Shown here piece by piece: positions 23,393 to 35,500 of a DNA stretch of 55,542 nt. The notes under the pieces are model-generated. The model worked only from the letters and a program-made list of their open reading frames with translations, was not told where the DNA came from and did no database searches. The position numbers and the translations under genes are program-made. Every line of letters begins with the position of its first letter. Positions within the stretch are counted from its first letter, which is position 1. The stretch spans positions 64,953 through 120,494 of the forward strand of contig BMAT01002918.1 in NCBI GenBank assembly GCA_019649035.1, in the 5' to 3' direction. This DNA is from Elysia marginata. Its lineage: Eukaryota; Mollusca; Gastropoda; Plakobranchidae.

Positions 23393-26300
23393 AATCTTAA
23401 AAAACCGCAACATGAGACTGCTCTTCCTTCAAAGAGGGGGGGGGGCTGCTGTTAAGATAAACAATAGCCTTTGTTTCGTACACAGTCGGTGGATCTAGAC
23501 TTCACATGCGCCCAATTAATACAGATAGATCCAGTCTTTGTAGCCGCCCGCAGTTTCGATTAAATTTTCAGTGGGCTTTTAGTAAGGAAAATGTCTACTT
23601 CAATGTAGTGTATGAAAGGCAAAAGGTTGTTGGAAATACATAGGATTCTAAAAAGGATACACCTACATTTCAAAAAACTTTAATTGCCAATATAGGCACT
23701 GCGTTAGAAGATGAAAAAGCTTTAAAAAGTTTTTAATCGACAGACTAAAAGCACTCAAGCAATGCTATCAAAATGCAAATCCTTCAATTTCAAAGTTGAT
23801 AAGTAGCCTCAAGCCTGATCCAGATGGTGGGAGAAGGAAAAAAAGAGGGGGGGGGGGAGATAGATGCGGCGACAGACTCCATTGAATAATTTTTTAAAAC
23901 GATTGTGTGGGCGGGGAGTGGCGCTGATTAGGAAATAACGTTATTATCTACACAATTATCTATACTTTATAGATAAAACGGCCTGAAATTGAAGAGGAGG
24001 GCAATACTCGACAACAGATATGTGTATAATTATATACGATTTGTCATTGAAAGTAGGACTTTATTTTATCAAGGTCTACAAAGTAATTGAAGCTTCTAGT
24101 GTTTGCCGGAAAGCTGGAAAACAAAGAGATAAGTCATCAAATGGTATAATAATATAGAAAACATGATCTTTATCGAAGAAGAAAAGAGATAATTAAAAAA
24201 AAAAGATAGAAGAGCATTTCTGTACTTTGGAGATACATAATATATATGCAAATATAGAGGAGGGTGGCTGACTCTAGTGTGACAGAGAAATAAACAGGTA
24301 GGCCCACAAAGTAAGAGGCTCAGAGGTATACAGAAAAAAAGGGGTTTTATTGATTTTATGCATTTTTATTTATTTTCAAGTCTCAGAAGCAAACAAATTT
24401 AGCGATGAGCCTGTTTAAAGCAGACAAACACTACATACTTTAATTGAGTACAAAAATTTAACGCTAAAAATGCATGCTCAAAGTAGAAGTATTTTTCACC
24501 AATGACTCGAAATTGGTTGGTTAGAGCCGACGAGTTAAAAAAAACACCTGCACAAAATGTTTTACTCTGTGGTACTCGGAATTGTAACTGTATATCCACC
24601 AACCTGCAATATTTAAAAACTTGGCTTACCTTCAAAATGCGTTTGTCTTTTAATTGAGGTACATATATATATATATATATATATACGTAAAATTTGAAAC
24701 TCAACAAATAGAAGATTGATGGGTGGAAAAACAAACTAACTGGATTATGAATTCAGCAATTTTAGTACAACAGCGGCATCTTTAAAGTTATTATAGACTA
24801 TAAATTGTTCAAATGCCTCGAGAAAAGTTAATACCTAGGTCTAATAAAGATTAAGATAAGTATGAACAAAAAGAGTAATATTTTCGCTTTAGTTTACATT
24901 GACTGGGTTTGGAACATTGTAATTTAGATCTAGAAAAATAATCCTATATGTCTACTGTATCACATCGAAGGCTTTTAAAAATGGTAAAACTAGATCTAGA
25001 TTGGTCTAATATTTATTTTAATTATTAACAATTAGGTAGCTCACAAAGAAACTGTAATTTAAATATAGGCTAGAATCCCTTTCAAAGTGTAAATCTAACC
25101 TATGTCATGAATTTTCTGGGCACTGTTATGGCTCCACTTTTTTAAAGCTTTTTACGACACACATCAGCCATGGCGAATGTAGCAAAGAGTAATTTGTAAT
25201 TAACGTTTTTTTCACCATTGAGCAGCCCATCATTCTGCAACCTAAAACACAGAGGATTCACACTTCATACGGTCAGCGATGGTTTCAGCCGTCATTGCAG
25301 ACGTCTGAACTTTTATAAACTGTGGCAACTAATTTCGTGCATGGGCCTACATTGGGCCTACCTGCGTTTGTCACATATCAGTCTAGTAGTTAAGGCGAAC
25401 CGCAATAGGAATATGCTTTGTTCCCGTAAAAATCTCAGATTTTAAACTATTATTTTTCTGTTTCTCAAAATAATGTTTTTGTATTTTGCATACATCTGCT
25501 TACCAATATGTGTCTGCAATATCATCTTTTGCAACGTTAGCCATGTGGTATTTAATTCAACTTCATTATCTGTCTTATTTATCTTGTTTGTTGTGCTAAC
25601 ATTAAATTATGGATAATGTGTGTGCAAAAGTGACATACTTGTTACCCAGGTTTTAAAATTGTATCATTTTCGCTCAATATTTACAAGCGTGATGATAATT
25701 ATATTGAACATTATACGGTTCTCCTTATGGTATCTACTCACGCAGTGCAGGCTGTAAATAATTAAAATATTCAATGAAGATAGAGAAGAAAACTCGCTAC
25801 ACACATCATGGAGGAGGTTAAAACCCGCAATGTAGAGAACATTGCTCAATGCTTGTTTGCTTCTGAGTAGAAATTGAGAACAAAAATGAGGAACAGAAAA
25901 TTTGTCGCCTAAAAGTTTAATGGTTTTTTTTTACTTGGAGCGGACAATAGTAGGCTTTGCAACGATAACCCTTGTAGTTTAAATGGGCTAAAATGACAAT
26001 GGCCGGTAAATGCACTAGCCTGTTGCGAGATCGACTGAGGTTATTTTCTTGTTCCTTCTTGAACCATTTGTTGCTTTTGAAAAACTATGGGCAAAGTCAC
26101 AACGTCAGAGGATAATTTGTTTACTAAAATGAAAAAAAAAACTTCACCAAGAAACGAATGGAAAAATCGAGATGCGATGCACCGTCTCAGTATTATTCAT
26201 TTCTCTTTTTATTTTTTTTCTTATGTGCTTGCGTGTTGTTCAGTTCTTCTCTGTTTTACTTTGTTATTTTATTAATTGAGAATTAAACACATCAGACAAA

Positions 26301-26679
26301 TGTTCTTAAAAATCATGGAGTTGTTAGTTTAAAGAATAAAACACCAAAAGCCACAATAACCAACTTCGTAGACAAGTATCTGTTCGTTTTTTCATTCAAT
26401 CTTGAAAACAGCATTTTAAAGCCGCAATTGTAAGATCTTGTGTTGGGTATTGTTTAAAAAAATAAATTTCCTTCCTCACCACTTCATATTTGTTACTCAA
26501 AACAGCAAGAAGATCTTCACAACCGATTAAGCATAATTATGTTATAATCTTATATAACGATGAATAGGTATTAGCCAATGGCGAGTTTAGGGCATGTGCA
26601 CGATTAACTTAATTGTGTAAAAACAAATTAAGGTTCAACAGTATTTTTTAAACAGTCAACCCACCTGCTTGTAGTAAAC
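23393..26679. other. No gene seen
   Basis: AT-rich, with G10 and G11 tracts (23436-23445, 23847-23857), a TA microsatellite at 24662-24685 and several TAGATCTA words at 24925-25000. Open frames here look like background. Confidence 0.5.
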
Positions 26680-26970
26680 GCTCCAACGCGAAGAGGCAAT
26701 TTAGATCTAGATCTCGAGCCAGGCGTTTGTCCCCATTTCCCTCTCGTCAAGGTGAAAGCACCCGCGAGACAGTCACAGTGCCACCTTCCCTCGTGAGTTT
26801 TGAAATGGCGTGTGAGTAGCAGGGCGCTTGCCAGGCTTTCTCTAGCTGTCTAGATCTACCAAGATTCCGCCCCGGTAGCAGGCGCTCGCCACCGCGAAGC
26901 AAGCCCCTCTATTTCTGCTCCAGTTGAGGACACAGTTTATATAGATCGAGTGTAGCTCTCTCTCTCTCCC
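26680..26970 (+). promoter_or_regulatory. CpG-rich patch with TATA-like box
   Basis: About 290 bases clearly richer in G, C and CpG than the flanks (for example CCACCGCGAAG and GGCGCTCG). They end in TTTATATAGATCGAGTG at about 26936, a TATA-like element placed just before CT-rich sequence. In animals this arrangement can mark a core promoter, with a GA/CT tract in the 5' UTR. No coding exon follows that I can recognise, so it could equally be a GC-rich repeat fragment. Confidence 0.25.
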
Positions 26971-27105
26971 TCCCTCGCTCTCTCTCTCTCTCCAACTTCC
27001 TTCCTCTAAGTCTCTCTCTTTCTCCTTCTACTTTATTTTTGTCTCTAATGACCAATGAAAAAGGCACTGTGCCTATTTGTTACCGTTGTTCAATAAAGAC
27101 AATTC

Positions 27106-27148
<43 letters not shown>

Positions 27149-27269
27149 TTCCTCTCACTTCCTCTCTAAGTCTCTCTCTTTCTTCTTCTACTTCTTTCTC
27201 CTTTTCTCTAAAGGCCAAATGAAAAAGGCGCTGTGTCTATTTGTTACCGTTGTAAAGTAAAGACAATAC

Positions 27270-27310
<41 letters not shown>

Positions 27311-27440
27311 CTCTCTCTTTATCTATCTATTTATCTCTCTCTATTTCTCTCCCTCTATCTTTCTCTCTCTATCTCTGTCTATCTATCTATTTATCTCTCT
27401 CTACCTCTCTCTCTATTTATCTATTTGTTTCTCTCTCTCT
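26954..27440. repeat. CT arrays with a tandemly duplicated SINE-tail-like unit
   Basis: Three CT/CTAT arrays alternate with two copies of a conserved unit. Copy 1 (about 27001-27110) and copy 2 (about 27160-27272) share CTAAGTCTCTCTCTTTC, then AATGAAAAAGGC, then TATTTGTTACCGTTGT, then ATAAAGACAAT or GTAAAGACAAT just before (CT)n. The unit ending in AATAAAGACAAT resembles the 3' tail of a SINE or LINE. I infer a short retroelement tail with an attached microsatellite that was then duplicated by unequal exchange. Confidence 0.75.
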
Positions 27441-27715
27441 GGTTTGGTTTCATGAGGGTGCTAATGATACTGTTACTGAAAGAGCAAAAACAAAGGAGAA
27501 ATGAACTCGTGGTTGCAGTTGCAATGTATTTGATATTTTTAAAAAATCAGTTCAACAAGTGTCTTTTCTTTTAATCACCGTTATCTGTCGATGCTTTTTT
27601 TTTCTATCTAACCTCCGTCTTTATTTTTCTCTTTTTTGCCCTCTTCCTTCTCCTTCATCAGTGCCTCCCACTCCTTTCGTTCTTGATGATGTTGCTAATG
27701 CTCTTGATATTGTTT

Positions 27716-27812
27716 TCTTCTTCTTCATCATCATCTTCTTCTTCTCCTTTTTCTTTTTCTTCCTCTTCTTCTGCTGCTGCTGCTGTTGCTGCTGTTGCTG
27801 CTGCTGCTGCCG
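27716..27812. repeat. Compound CTT/CAT/CTG trinucleotide array
   Basis: TTC/ATC triplets pass into CTGCTGCTGTTGCTG triplets. On the minus strand this reads as Gln or Ala runs followed by Lys runs in different frames, the mark of a repeat and not of a protein. Confidence 0.9.
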
Positions 27813-27959
27813 CGATGATGCTGGTGCTACCGCTCTGCCCATTTTTCTTATTATTGCCCATATGAATTTATCTGTCACGTTCATTAGTATAAAATTTTAC
27901 TGTGTTTACAAAAAAAAACCAGCCTTATTTTATATCTATCGTTAAGGGTTCTCAGACCT

Positions 27960-28310
27960 AACAATTTATGTTGAAATGTCGTTTTCGTTTCATGCTGGAC
28001 TACAAGTTGGCTCGACCTTATTAAACAAACCTATCAAAACAGCGTGTGCAAACACTGTCTGCTGGAAGCGACCTTTAATTATTAAGCGATGCATTGACCA
28101 TCACCGTGAGTATGCCATAGTCTCAGTGGTGATTACCCTTATCAGCTCAAGACAGAGGGAACTCGCGGTATTTTGCTTGGACTCAATTAGCGCTCGGCAC
28201 CGCAGGCCCTGGCGAGGTAAAAAGGGAATACCCCTAGTACTGTCGGGCTAACGAGGAGGCCAGCAGCCCGAAGGCGACACAGATAAAAGAACCAGCGGTC
28301 TAAAAAGAGA
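27960..28310. other. GC-raised patch, possible repeat fragment
   Basis: A 91-codon plus frame starts at ATG 27976 and ends at 28251. The second half is GC-rich and contains an inverted pair TCGGGCT/AGCCCGA around 28241-28269. The peptide shows no domain. I think a dispersed-repeat fragment is more likely than a gene. Confidence 0.25.
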
Positions 28311-29103
28311 ACCAATATGTATAGTGATTAGAGCAATGCGACCATTAAAGCAGAATAGTTTTGAAGTTTCACTGTTATTTCTAGATTGTTAATAAAAGAA
28401 AAAGATTTAAAAAATTATTTTAATGATTCATAAATGGTCTTCGTTTTTTTTTCGTTGTTCATACAAGACCGAAGGGTTAAGTAGGCCTATCATACATGCT
28501 CGTTCTACTACATTTTAATGCTAGTTCGAAACATGTAAGTCTGATTATGCTTTTGTTTTAGGTTAGTTTTTATGTTTTGTTGTTTACTTGCTTTATTCTG
28601 GTTTTGTTTTTGCAAGAGAATAAGAAACCTCGGTTAATATATTTATATAATATGAAAATAAGAAAGTCATGCTTTTAAAAAAGTAAATATATAGAACTAT
28701 TTCATTGTTATGAGTTGCTTTTTTACATTAAGGCTTAGGCTTGAGCTTTTACTTTTAAACCAGATGTGAACGTTGTAAAATTATAATAATAACAAAAAAT
28801 GATGATGATAATAATAGTGATAGTAGTAATAGTAGTAATAGTAATGATAATGGTGATAATGATAGTGACGACTGGGAATAAAATGACATGATAAATCTTG
28901 GTGAGATAATTATTAGAGGAGTATTAAGATTTTAAGAACTTTAGAGATTCAACTTGACCAACGGTGTGATGCTAGACGCCTCTATAATCTGAAACACGCG
29001 CCCAATCAACGTGTCTTGGCCACAGCATGTGAAGGACAGAGCCCAACCCTCAACTTTCGCAGCTTTAACCTTCCTCAATGAGGACAACCTATATCTCTAA
29101 AAA
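28311..29103. other. No gene seen; GAT/AAT low complexity inside
   Basis: Contains a degenerate GATAAT/AGTAAT array at about 28797-28870. A GC-raised stretch follows from 28960 without an open frame. Confidence 0.5.
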
Positions 29104-29490
29104 TGTCACGTGGGTCTTGGGGTCAGCGGGGGTTTCCATTCAATAATCTCTTCCGGATTTCCCGCTATTCCATGTTTAATTTTATGTTACGCGAGAGCTG
29201 ATAGGTCTAGAAAAGTAGCAGCATTTCATTGGTTGGTATAAATAGTAATGGCTGATTTCGTTTGGGGTGCTGCTTGGGTTCGATACTATGTAAATAATGT
29301 CACCTGAATTTCCTTGCCTCTTGGGGCTAGGCTGAAGATTTTGTATTCGGGCGGGTATACATTCTAGATCTAGTCTTTTTGCATGTAACAGAAATACTTA
29401 AATTAATTATATCTTTCACGGCTATAAAGCACACTGGAAGTAATTATTTTGGGATGACAAATTTGAGTGACAACGTTTCTGTCATTCTGT

Positions 29491-29512
29491 TCTAGATCTA
29501 GATCTAGATCTA
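29491..29512. repeat. Short (TAGATC)n array
   Basis: Three and a half tandem TAGATC units. This is the densest example of the TAGATCTA word that recurs through the window. Confidence 0.85.
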
Positions 29513-29871
29513 CCGAATGATTTACGAAAGCCAGTCAACACCGATACACCTAGACCCACTCCCAAGGCAAGATTAGAGAAGGGATTTTGGCCTAGAAAGT
29601 ATCAAGAAAAGTGGGGATTTCATAAAATGCTATGAAAAGCTGACCAAGGTTCGAGTCCAAGGATGGAAACTTATTTGGTGTATTTTTTTTAATCATCTAG
29701 ATCTAGTCTAACTAAGGCTGTTAAAAGTGACCCTAAACAACATCCCAAACAGTACCCCAAAGAAAATCCGCCACAAGGCGGTTTGTTGACCCCAATAGTC
29801 ACGTGACTATTCCCGGGTAGTAATAGGTCAGATTCATTAACAACCAGAAACCCAAGTTATTCTACTCGGTG

Positions 29872-29944
29872 ACGTTCGTGGCGGCTCGAACTTGCGACTT
29901 CCCGTCACGTAGTCTAGCACCGTACCGCTAAACCACGACGTCCC
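29872..29944 (-). repeat. tRNA-like element (SINE head or tRNA pseudogene)
   Basis: Read on the minus strand, GACGTCGTGGTTTAGCGG begins a tRNA-like unit with an A box (TGGTTTAGCGG) and, about 40 bases on, a B box (AAGTTCGAGCC). The spacing fits a tRNA. Five of seven potential acceptor-stem positions pair (GACGT with ACGTC). The D and T regions are credible but the anticodon arm is poor, so I favour a SINE head over a working tRNA. If it is a SINE, its body would extend to lower coordinates and take in the palindromic E-box. Confidence 0.55.
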
Positions 29945-30482
29945 CTAAATCAAAGATGGCGGCAACTGTTAAATATTCTTTTCTATTGATTATTCAATGG
30001 AAGACATCTGTAAGAATTATCGGCTAGCTTTTGCAGTAATGGTTTCGACCTACATCTCGGCAGAGTCACGTGCATCTTAGTAAAACACCAATGTCTTCCG
30101 CCTTCCTCTATGCAGATTGCGCACCCTTTGTGTGGCATGATGTGAAGCAAATAATTCGCAGTCCATATAAAAACGTTTCAAAGCATTTTTAGACATAACT
30201 AAGCACAAATAGTGATCATATCGTGGTAGATATAGGCCAGGACTATTAACCAGTGTGGTTTACAAATTTCACCACTTCATAGACTCTTAATCTCACCCAG
30301 ATAGTTTCAAACTCTTTTCTTTTCCTTTCGTACTTTTCGTAAATGTAATACTTCGCACTAAACGTAGGTGTATCTTTTATGGGCACGTTATAGCTAGACT
30401 AATAATTGCTATATCTCCTCAAAACCACGACGGCAAACTCAGAGCTACTTAAATAACAAATAAAAGTTAGTTCAAACCAAGG
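29945..30482. other. No gene seen
   Basis: Mixed AT-rich sequence holding the third E-box noted above. No open frame of interest. Confidence 0.5.
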
Positions 30483-30660
30483 GTGATGGTTATAATAATG
30501 TTGTTTCATCGTCGTGTCATGATGGTAGTTGTACTTGCAACGATGGTAGCGATAATGATTATGTTGCTGATGGCAGTAATTAGAATATTGATAAAGATAA
30601 TAATTAGCACAACAGGTTTGGTGTTACAGGTGATGATTATTGCAGCGATGATGACAGCGA
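30483..30660. repeat. ATG/GAT low-complexity stretch
   Basis: Degenerate triplets (ATGATG, GATAAT, GATGGT) give a Met/Ile/Val-rich frame that is only repeat translation. Confidence 0.65.
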
Positions 30661-33642
30661 AGAGGAGCCAAACGCGTTGGAGCTTATAAGCTTAGTTGAC
30701 TTTTATACTTAGAAAATAATGTTTTCGTGTAATAGTCGCCCTTTTGTGCTTTCATTTACACATTCAAAGGATGTTTACTTAAATTAGAGAAGGTGCTCTC
30801 AGTTGTGAAGTAAAGTAAAGAGGACCAATCTAGCGACTACATGTACTTTTTTGGGCTGTTGTAACAGGCTTGGTAAAGGATGTTTAAGCGGATTCAGAAC
30901 TCAATACTATTGAACTTGCTCATGTGCTGCACAGAAGAATCAATAACTTGTATTTCAGGATTCAATTTCGAGACATCGGAAGAAGACATAAGAAATAAAA
31001 TGAGGGCGGAATAAGCCTCAGAAAAACAATTTAAAAGGGTTTATTGACATGCTTGTAAAGTCAAACTTTTATACAAAATTGCATTTTCTAAAAATAACGG
31101 TACTTTTGTTTTTCTGTAACAGCACACCAAAATTCAAATTTAGCTTCATGACTCGCGTCTCCTAAAATTTGTTTCGATAAAAAAATTTAATTTTAATCTG
31201 ACCTTTTTAGAAAATCTCTTTTGATGTCATCCATATTTTTCATTTCTTTTACGTTCGAGATTGGTTTCTGTGTTATGTACGGCATGGTGATGAAGTAGAA
31301 AAGCCAGTCAAGAATATAATAGTATATAAAATATTAATTATAAATATATTCAATGATGTCTGAAAGTTTTTCTAGCGACCACTTGGAATTAATCGGGTAT
31401 CGGGTATATTTTAATTTGAAAAAAAAAACACATCATTTCAAAACACAGAAAAATTCTCCTCTTTTCCTTTCTAAATTTTACCAAACTTTCAGTGTTTGTT
31501 TTTAAGTTTGATTTTATTTAGCGGGACTTCAAAGTTTTGAATCTAAGGCCAAACTGAAAATTCACTTGGCAAGAGAGCCAAATTATGAAACAAGAAAAAA
31601 AGTTTTATATTGACAATATAATATTTTTCTATTACTTGAACAGTAAGGCTAAACAAACAAATCTAAATTTTAAAAGTTTAAAGTTTCTAAGCGTGTACGT
31701 ATTTGTGTGTGTGAGGGGGGGGGGGGTGTTGTTTTTTTTTTCGACGATTTTGACATCATAAATGCACGGATGAATCACAATAAAATAATTTATCTTCGTC
31801 GTCTCTGTGAGTGTAAATAAGTATCCTGCGCTATAAGGACATGTTTTAAAACACAATTACCGTTTAGTCAATTAGTTGTCGAGTCCATGCTTTAACTGTC
31901 GTATACTGAAATAACACCGGAGATAGTGTAGATAATTTCTACCCTTTTAAAAAAATCTCTTTCATGTTTCTTCGGGAAACTGCAGTTGACTTTATAGAAC
32001 TTTTCTCTCACCGTAACAAGTCTATCTTCGTGTGTGATTAAGTAATTCTGGGCTAGAAGCTAGTTATTTTTTTTTTTGGTGAATTAAGTTCATATCGTCA
32101 TTTAATTCATGATCCCATACGTGGTCACTTAAGGTTGTTGCGAATTGTTTATGATTTAGACTTTTTGAAGAATCTAGACACACATTTTTACTCTACCAAG
32201 ACAAAAGAGTTGCAATCTTTGCCTTGCAGAAAAGTTCGTTTTGTTCTCTTGTCTCTACCTATCGTTTATTTCATTATTCAGTTTCTGTGCTTCTCCATCT
32301 TTTGAAAAAAATTTGTAACGTTGCAAAAATATATATAACCCATCCACTTAAAGAAAGATAGGTTAAAAATAAAAAAAAAAGTTAAGTTGTATAAGTATAC
32401 GTATTATGACGTTTGATCATGTCATTTCATGGGTGTGGTCAGCAGAGTTGCGTATTGTTTGTGAGATGAGCCTATATAATCACACCCAAATAATCGGATT
32501 GGCCGGGTATTTTGATCCGTTTACTATGGATAAAATTAGAAGTCACGAACGAAACATTTGTGCTCTGTTTAATACAGTTTCCGCAGTAAATAAACGTAAA
32601 CTTGCAATAGAAGTAGATCTAGTAAGAATCAGGTGATTGTTAGGGTGGGGGTATAGACGCAATGATTCCATGAAATCAGTTTGTACATCTTATGAAGAAA
32701 CAATTTTTAACTGCTAGCTAGGTCTGTTAAACCCGAAATATTATTCCTTGCAAAACCTTCTCGTCATGAACCAGTCCTGGGTTTAAAGAAATTGCTCAGA
32801 ATAGCCTTCAACAGGGCTGGGGTTAGAAGGGAGTGTAGGTCAAGGAAAGATTTTATGATATTTTTATATAAAATAGTGTGAAAAGTAAGAAAGTATCGAA
32901 TGTCGCTTTATAAAGCACGGTGTGGAATCCTGCTTGATTTCTGGAAACTAAGAGGCTTGCCTTTTTGTTATTAGTGTTATGTTATGACAGAAACGACCTT
33001 TTTGAATTATTTAAGTCCATTTTTTAGGTTTATCCAACATCTATCATAATTATGCATTTCTGTTTATGCATGCATGTCTAACGTTATGATGTTCTTTGAA
33101 GTAAAATATAAAACATTTTTAGTAGAGATTATTATAGGTTATTATTTTCTATTTTACCTGTGTGCATATGTTATATTGCTCTTTGAAATTAATGAAAATT
33201 GCTTATTTTTTCCTTCAGCTTGGTTTATTTGTGTTTATATTTTTTAACTATTTGATAAAAACAATTTAAACACATAACAGTTTGAAGTTTTGCACGAAAA
33301 CCAAGCGAATAAACAATCAATAAATTTGTGTGCCGTTTAGTCTTGAAGATTTGTTTTATGATACGAATTCAGATCCTCTCATGCTCGCTCTTCATCGTTA
33401 TAAGTTACATACTTACTGCCGACCAGTCATTAGACCTGTCATACAAGTCTCGCTGGCTTTAGATGTTTAAAGTCGAGTATAATACAAGGAATAATCAATA
33501 TCAAATCTCTCTGACTATGAAGGACTTGAGATGGAGACATAAAATTTTACCCCCATCCTACCTAGTCACCATGCAGATAGACACCTTTTTTCCACTGCTC
33601 TTTGACCGTGAAAACATCTTGAGTATAAACTCACTTGCTTGA
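30661..33642. other. No secure gene
   Basis: AT-rich. It includes a G12 tract (31715-31726) followed by a T run. A 76-codon frame from ATG 32406 passes a GTAAGA donor-like site near 32623, but nothing else supports it. Confidence 0.45.
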
Positions 33643-33984
33643 GCCTTCACCCAATCTTCAGCAACACCGGAAACCTCATTTTCGTATCCAAATCGAGTTG
33701 CTTTCAGTTCTCTCTTCAATGAGGGAAATCTAAAGTTAAACTTTAAATTTCAAACCCTCGTTTACCTGTCACCCGTGTTGAAATTGCCGCTCGGGGTGGC
33801 GGTGCGTTGTGTTGCAGAAGAAATAAACCCTTTCGGAGATTTGTTGGCAGTTTTGTCGAAAGATCATAACAGAGCTTTTAAAGAAGACACAAGTAGAATT
33901 CACCTTTCATTGTATGACTCTTTCGAAGATAGTCATACCGGTTGGCACCCTCAAACACAGCCAACGGCTTTCAGTTTTGAATGA
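33643..33984 (+). other. ATG-less open frame of 113 codons, coding status unknown
   Basis: From just after a TGA at 33640-33642 the frame is open to TGA at 33982-33984 and has no ATG near its start, so it could only be an exon. The C-terminal half is hydrophilic and protein-like (EEINPFGDLLAVLSKDHNR). An acceptor-like GTTGTGTTGCAG ends at 33818 in the middle of it, which could make 33819-33984 a terminal exon. There is no recognised domain. Confidence 0.2.
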
Positions 33985-35149
33985 GTGCTGTTGAGGGGAT
34001 GGCTGCAATGTATTCACTTGAACTTTCTCACCCAACTTTTTACCATAAAATAAGATGGGCTCCTTTCCTTATATGTTTCTAACATCTCTTGATAGAAATT
34101 TTAGTAGTTTTTTAGCTTCCAGGTAAAGATAGTTGATAACAGAGCGCATCTCAATATTCTCCATTGTGCCAGCATAACGAAGCGGAATTGCTTTTTTCTT
34201 ATTTGCTAAGCAATAAGTTGTTCTGTTGAAAACGTAGCAGTAGAGAGGTTATCAACGGGTTTTCCCAGTCATTTTGCACAGCCTAACATTAGATACTAGA
34301 AAAATACAATCATGTGATAATTATTTATTGGAATCCAAGGACTCATTGAGTGTTAGAGAGGTTCACTCTTGATCCACACTTGTACGTAGGTTGAAAGTAC
34401 TGTGGTCATACTCATAGGCATTTACGGTAAAAATGTTCAGAAAGCCTCAGTTAGTACAACTAGTTTATGGCATCCAGTCTTATAATTCGTTTTGGAGCAC
34501 GTCGATAAAAGTGCAATAAATTAAAAGCAATCTCTGCGGCTTTCCCTTTCTGCTTCTTACGGCCATTTTCTGTGTGATCTTAAAGGTTGGTTTGCGTCCT
34601 ATCTTTGAAAGAGTCGCTGCGGAAAAGCTAGAAGCTACAATATCAATAAATCTACTTTTCCTGACACAGTATTTTTGTTCTAGTTTCTTTACATGTTTAA
34701 ATTACTTCCAGGCTCAGATAAATTTGGGTCTGTCCAAAATTTTTAATAGATATAACTTGCACCATATGCCTTTTTCAGATTTGTAGTTTTATATTCTTAG
34801 CTGTAAATCACGGGGTTTATATTATTAATATTATGGGCTGAATTAAATTCAAACTATTTAATCTCATATAATAGAGGTCTTTTAGATTTGTTTTAGAACA
34901 AATCAATTGAAAGATATTAGATTTCTCAATCTAGTTATTTTTTTCGGCGTCTTTCTCTCTCTGTTCACAACTTATCTTTCACTTCTCTCTTCTCTTTCTA
35001 CCGAACACAGAACTCTTTCACAATGTTAAGAACTCTCTTCTATTCGTGGTCTCCTTGAGCAATTTTGCCTGTTTTTTTGCGTATTTCTTAAAACCTTCGT
35101 TTGTAGCTTTCAAATATTCAAACCACCAGTATTATTGGTAGTGCCGCAG
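33985..35149. other. No gene seen
   Basis: AT-rich with a pyrimidine-rich stretch at about 34940-35010. No supported feature. Confidence 0.5.
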
Positions 35150-35500
35150 TAACCGCAAATCCCTTCTAGCTACTTCACCAGTTACAGCTTTGCTCCGGGT
35201 AAGCGGATGGGCCCGGCATTTGGGACGATAATCACCGATCGTTAGCCTCCCGTGCTTGCCTGCCTGACTTGACTCGATTGATGCAATTTGGGGACCCTTG
35301 TTCTTTAAACGAGGTCCTAACGAGGGCGAGGGGAAGTATTGGTCCGGACTGGTAAGAAAAGAACTGAGATTGCGGCGACCATCTCATGACACAGACACCC
35401 CCTAATGATCTACACTGGATCTCAGACCTTGGGGGCGGGATCTGGTTGTGGAGAGCCCTAAGTACTAGCTGCGTCAGGGAGTCATTTCTGAGCGAGTAAT
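35150..35500. repeat. GC-rich block, probable interspersed-repeat fragment
   Basis: About 350 bases of markedly GC-rich sequence with sharp edges in AT-rich DNA (CGGATGGGCCCGGCATTTGG, ACGAGGGCGAGGGG, CTTGGGGGCGGGATC). One frame reads as a hydrophilic peptide (RGPNEGEGKYWSGLVRKEL) but meets stops soon after. I believe it comes from the untranslated or 5' part of a mollusc retroelement because of its sharp boundaries and composition, but I cannot name the family. Confidence 0.4.

Larger units (their letters stand above)
29104..30072. promoter_or_regulatory. Cluster of three GTCACGTG E-boxes
   Basis: GTCACGTG occurs at 29104-29111, 29798-29805 (full GTCACGTGAC) and 30065-30072. The middle one is the centre of an 18-bp perfect palindrome, 29794-29811. 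GTCACGTGAC is the known CLEAR-type site of the MITF/TFEB family and is also bound by USF. Three copies in under 1 kb of AT-rich DNA is more than chance would predict, but no gene is attached and one copy lies next to a SINE-like element. Confidence 0.3.

Noticed and set aside
27039-27574. Ser/Leu-rich frames
   Set aside because: Translations of the CT arrays.
27621-27884. Minus-strand Gln-run/Lys-run frame resembling a polyQ protein
   Set aside because: Compound triplet repeat. The alternative frame gives Ala runs over the same bases, and there is no flanking coding signal.
29640-29660. AAGGTTCGAGTCCAAGG as a tRNA gene
   Set aside because: B-box match only. No A box at the right distance and no cloverleaf.
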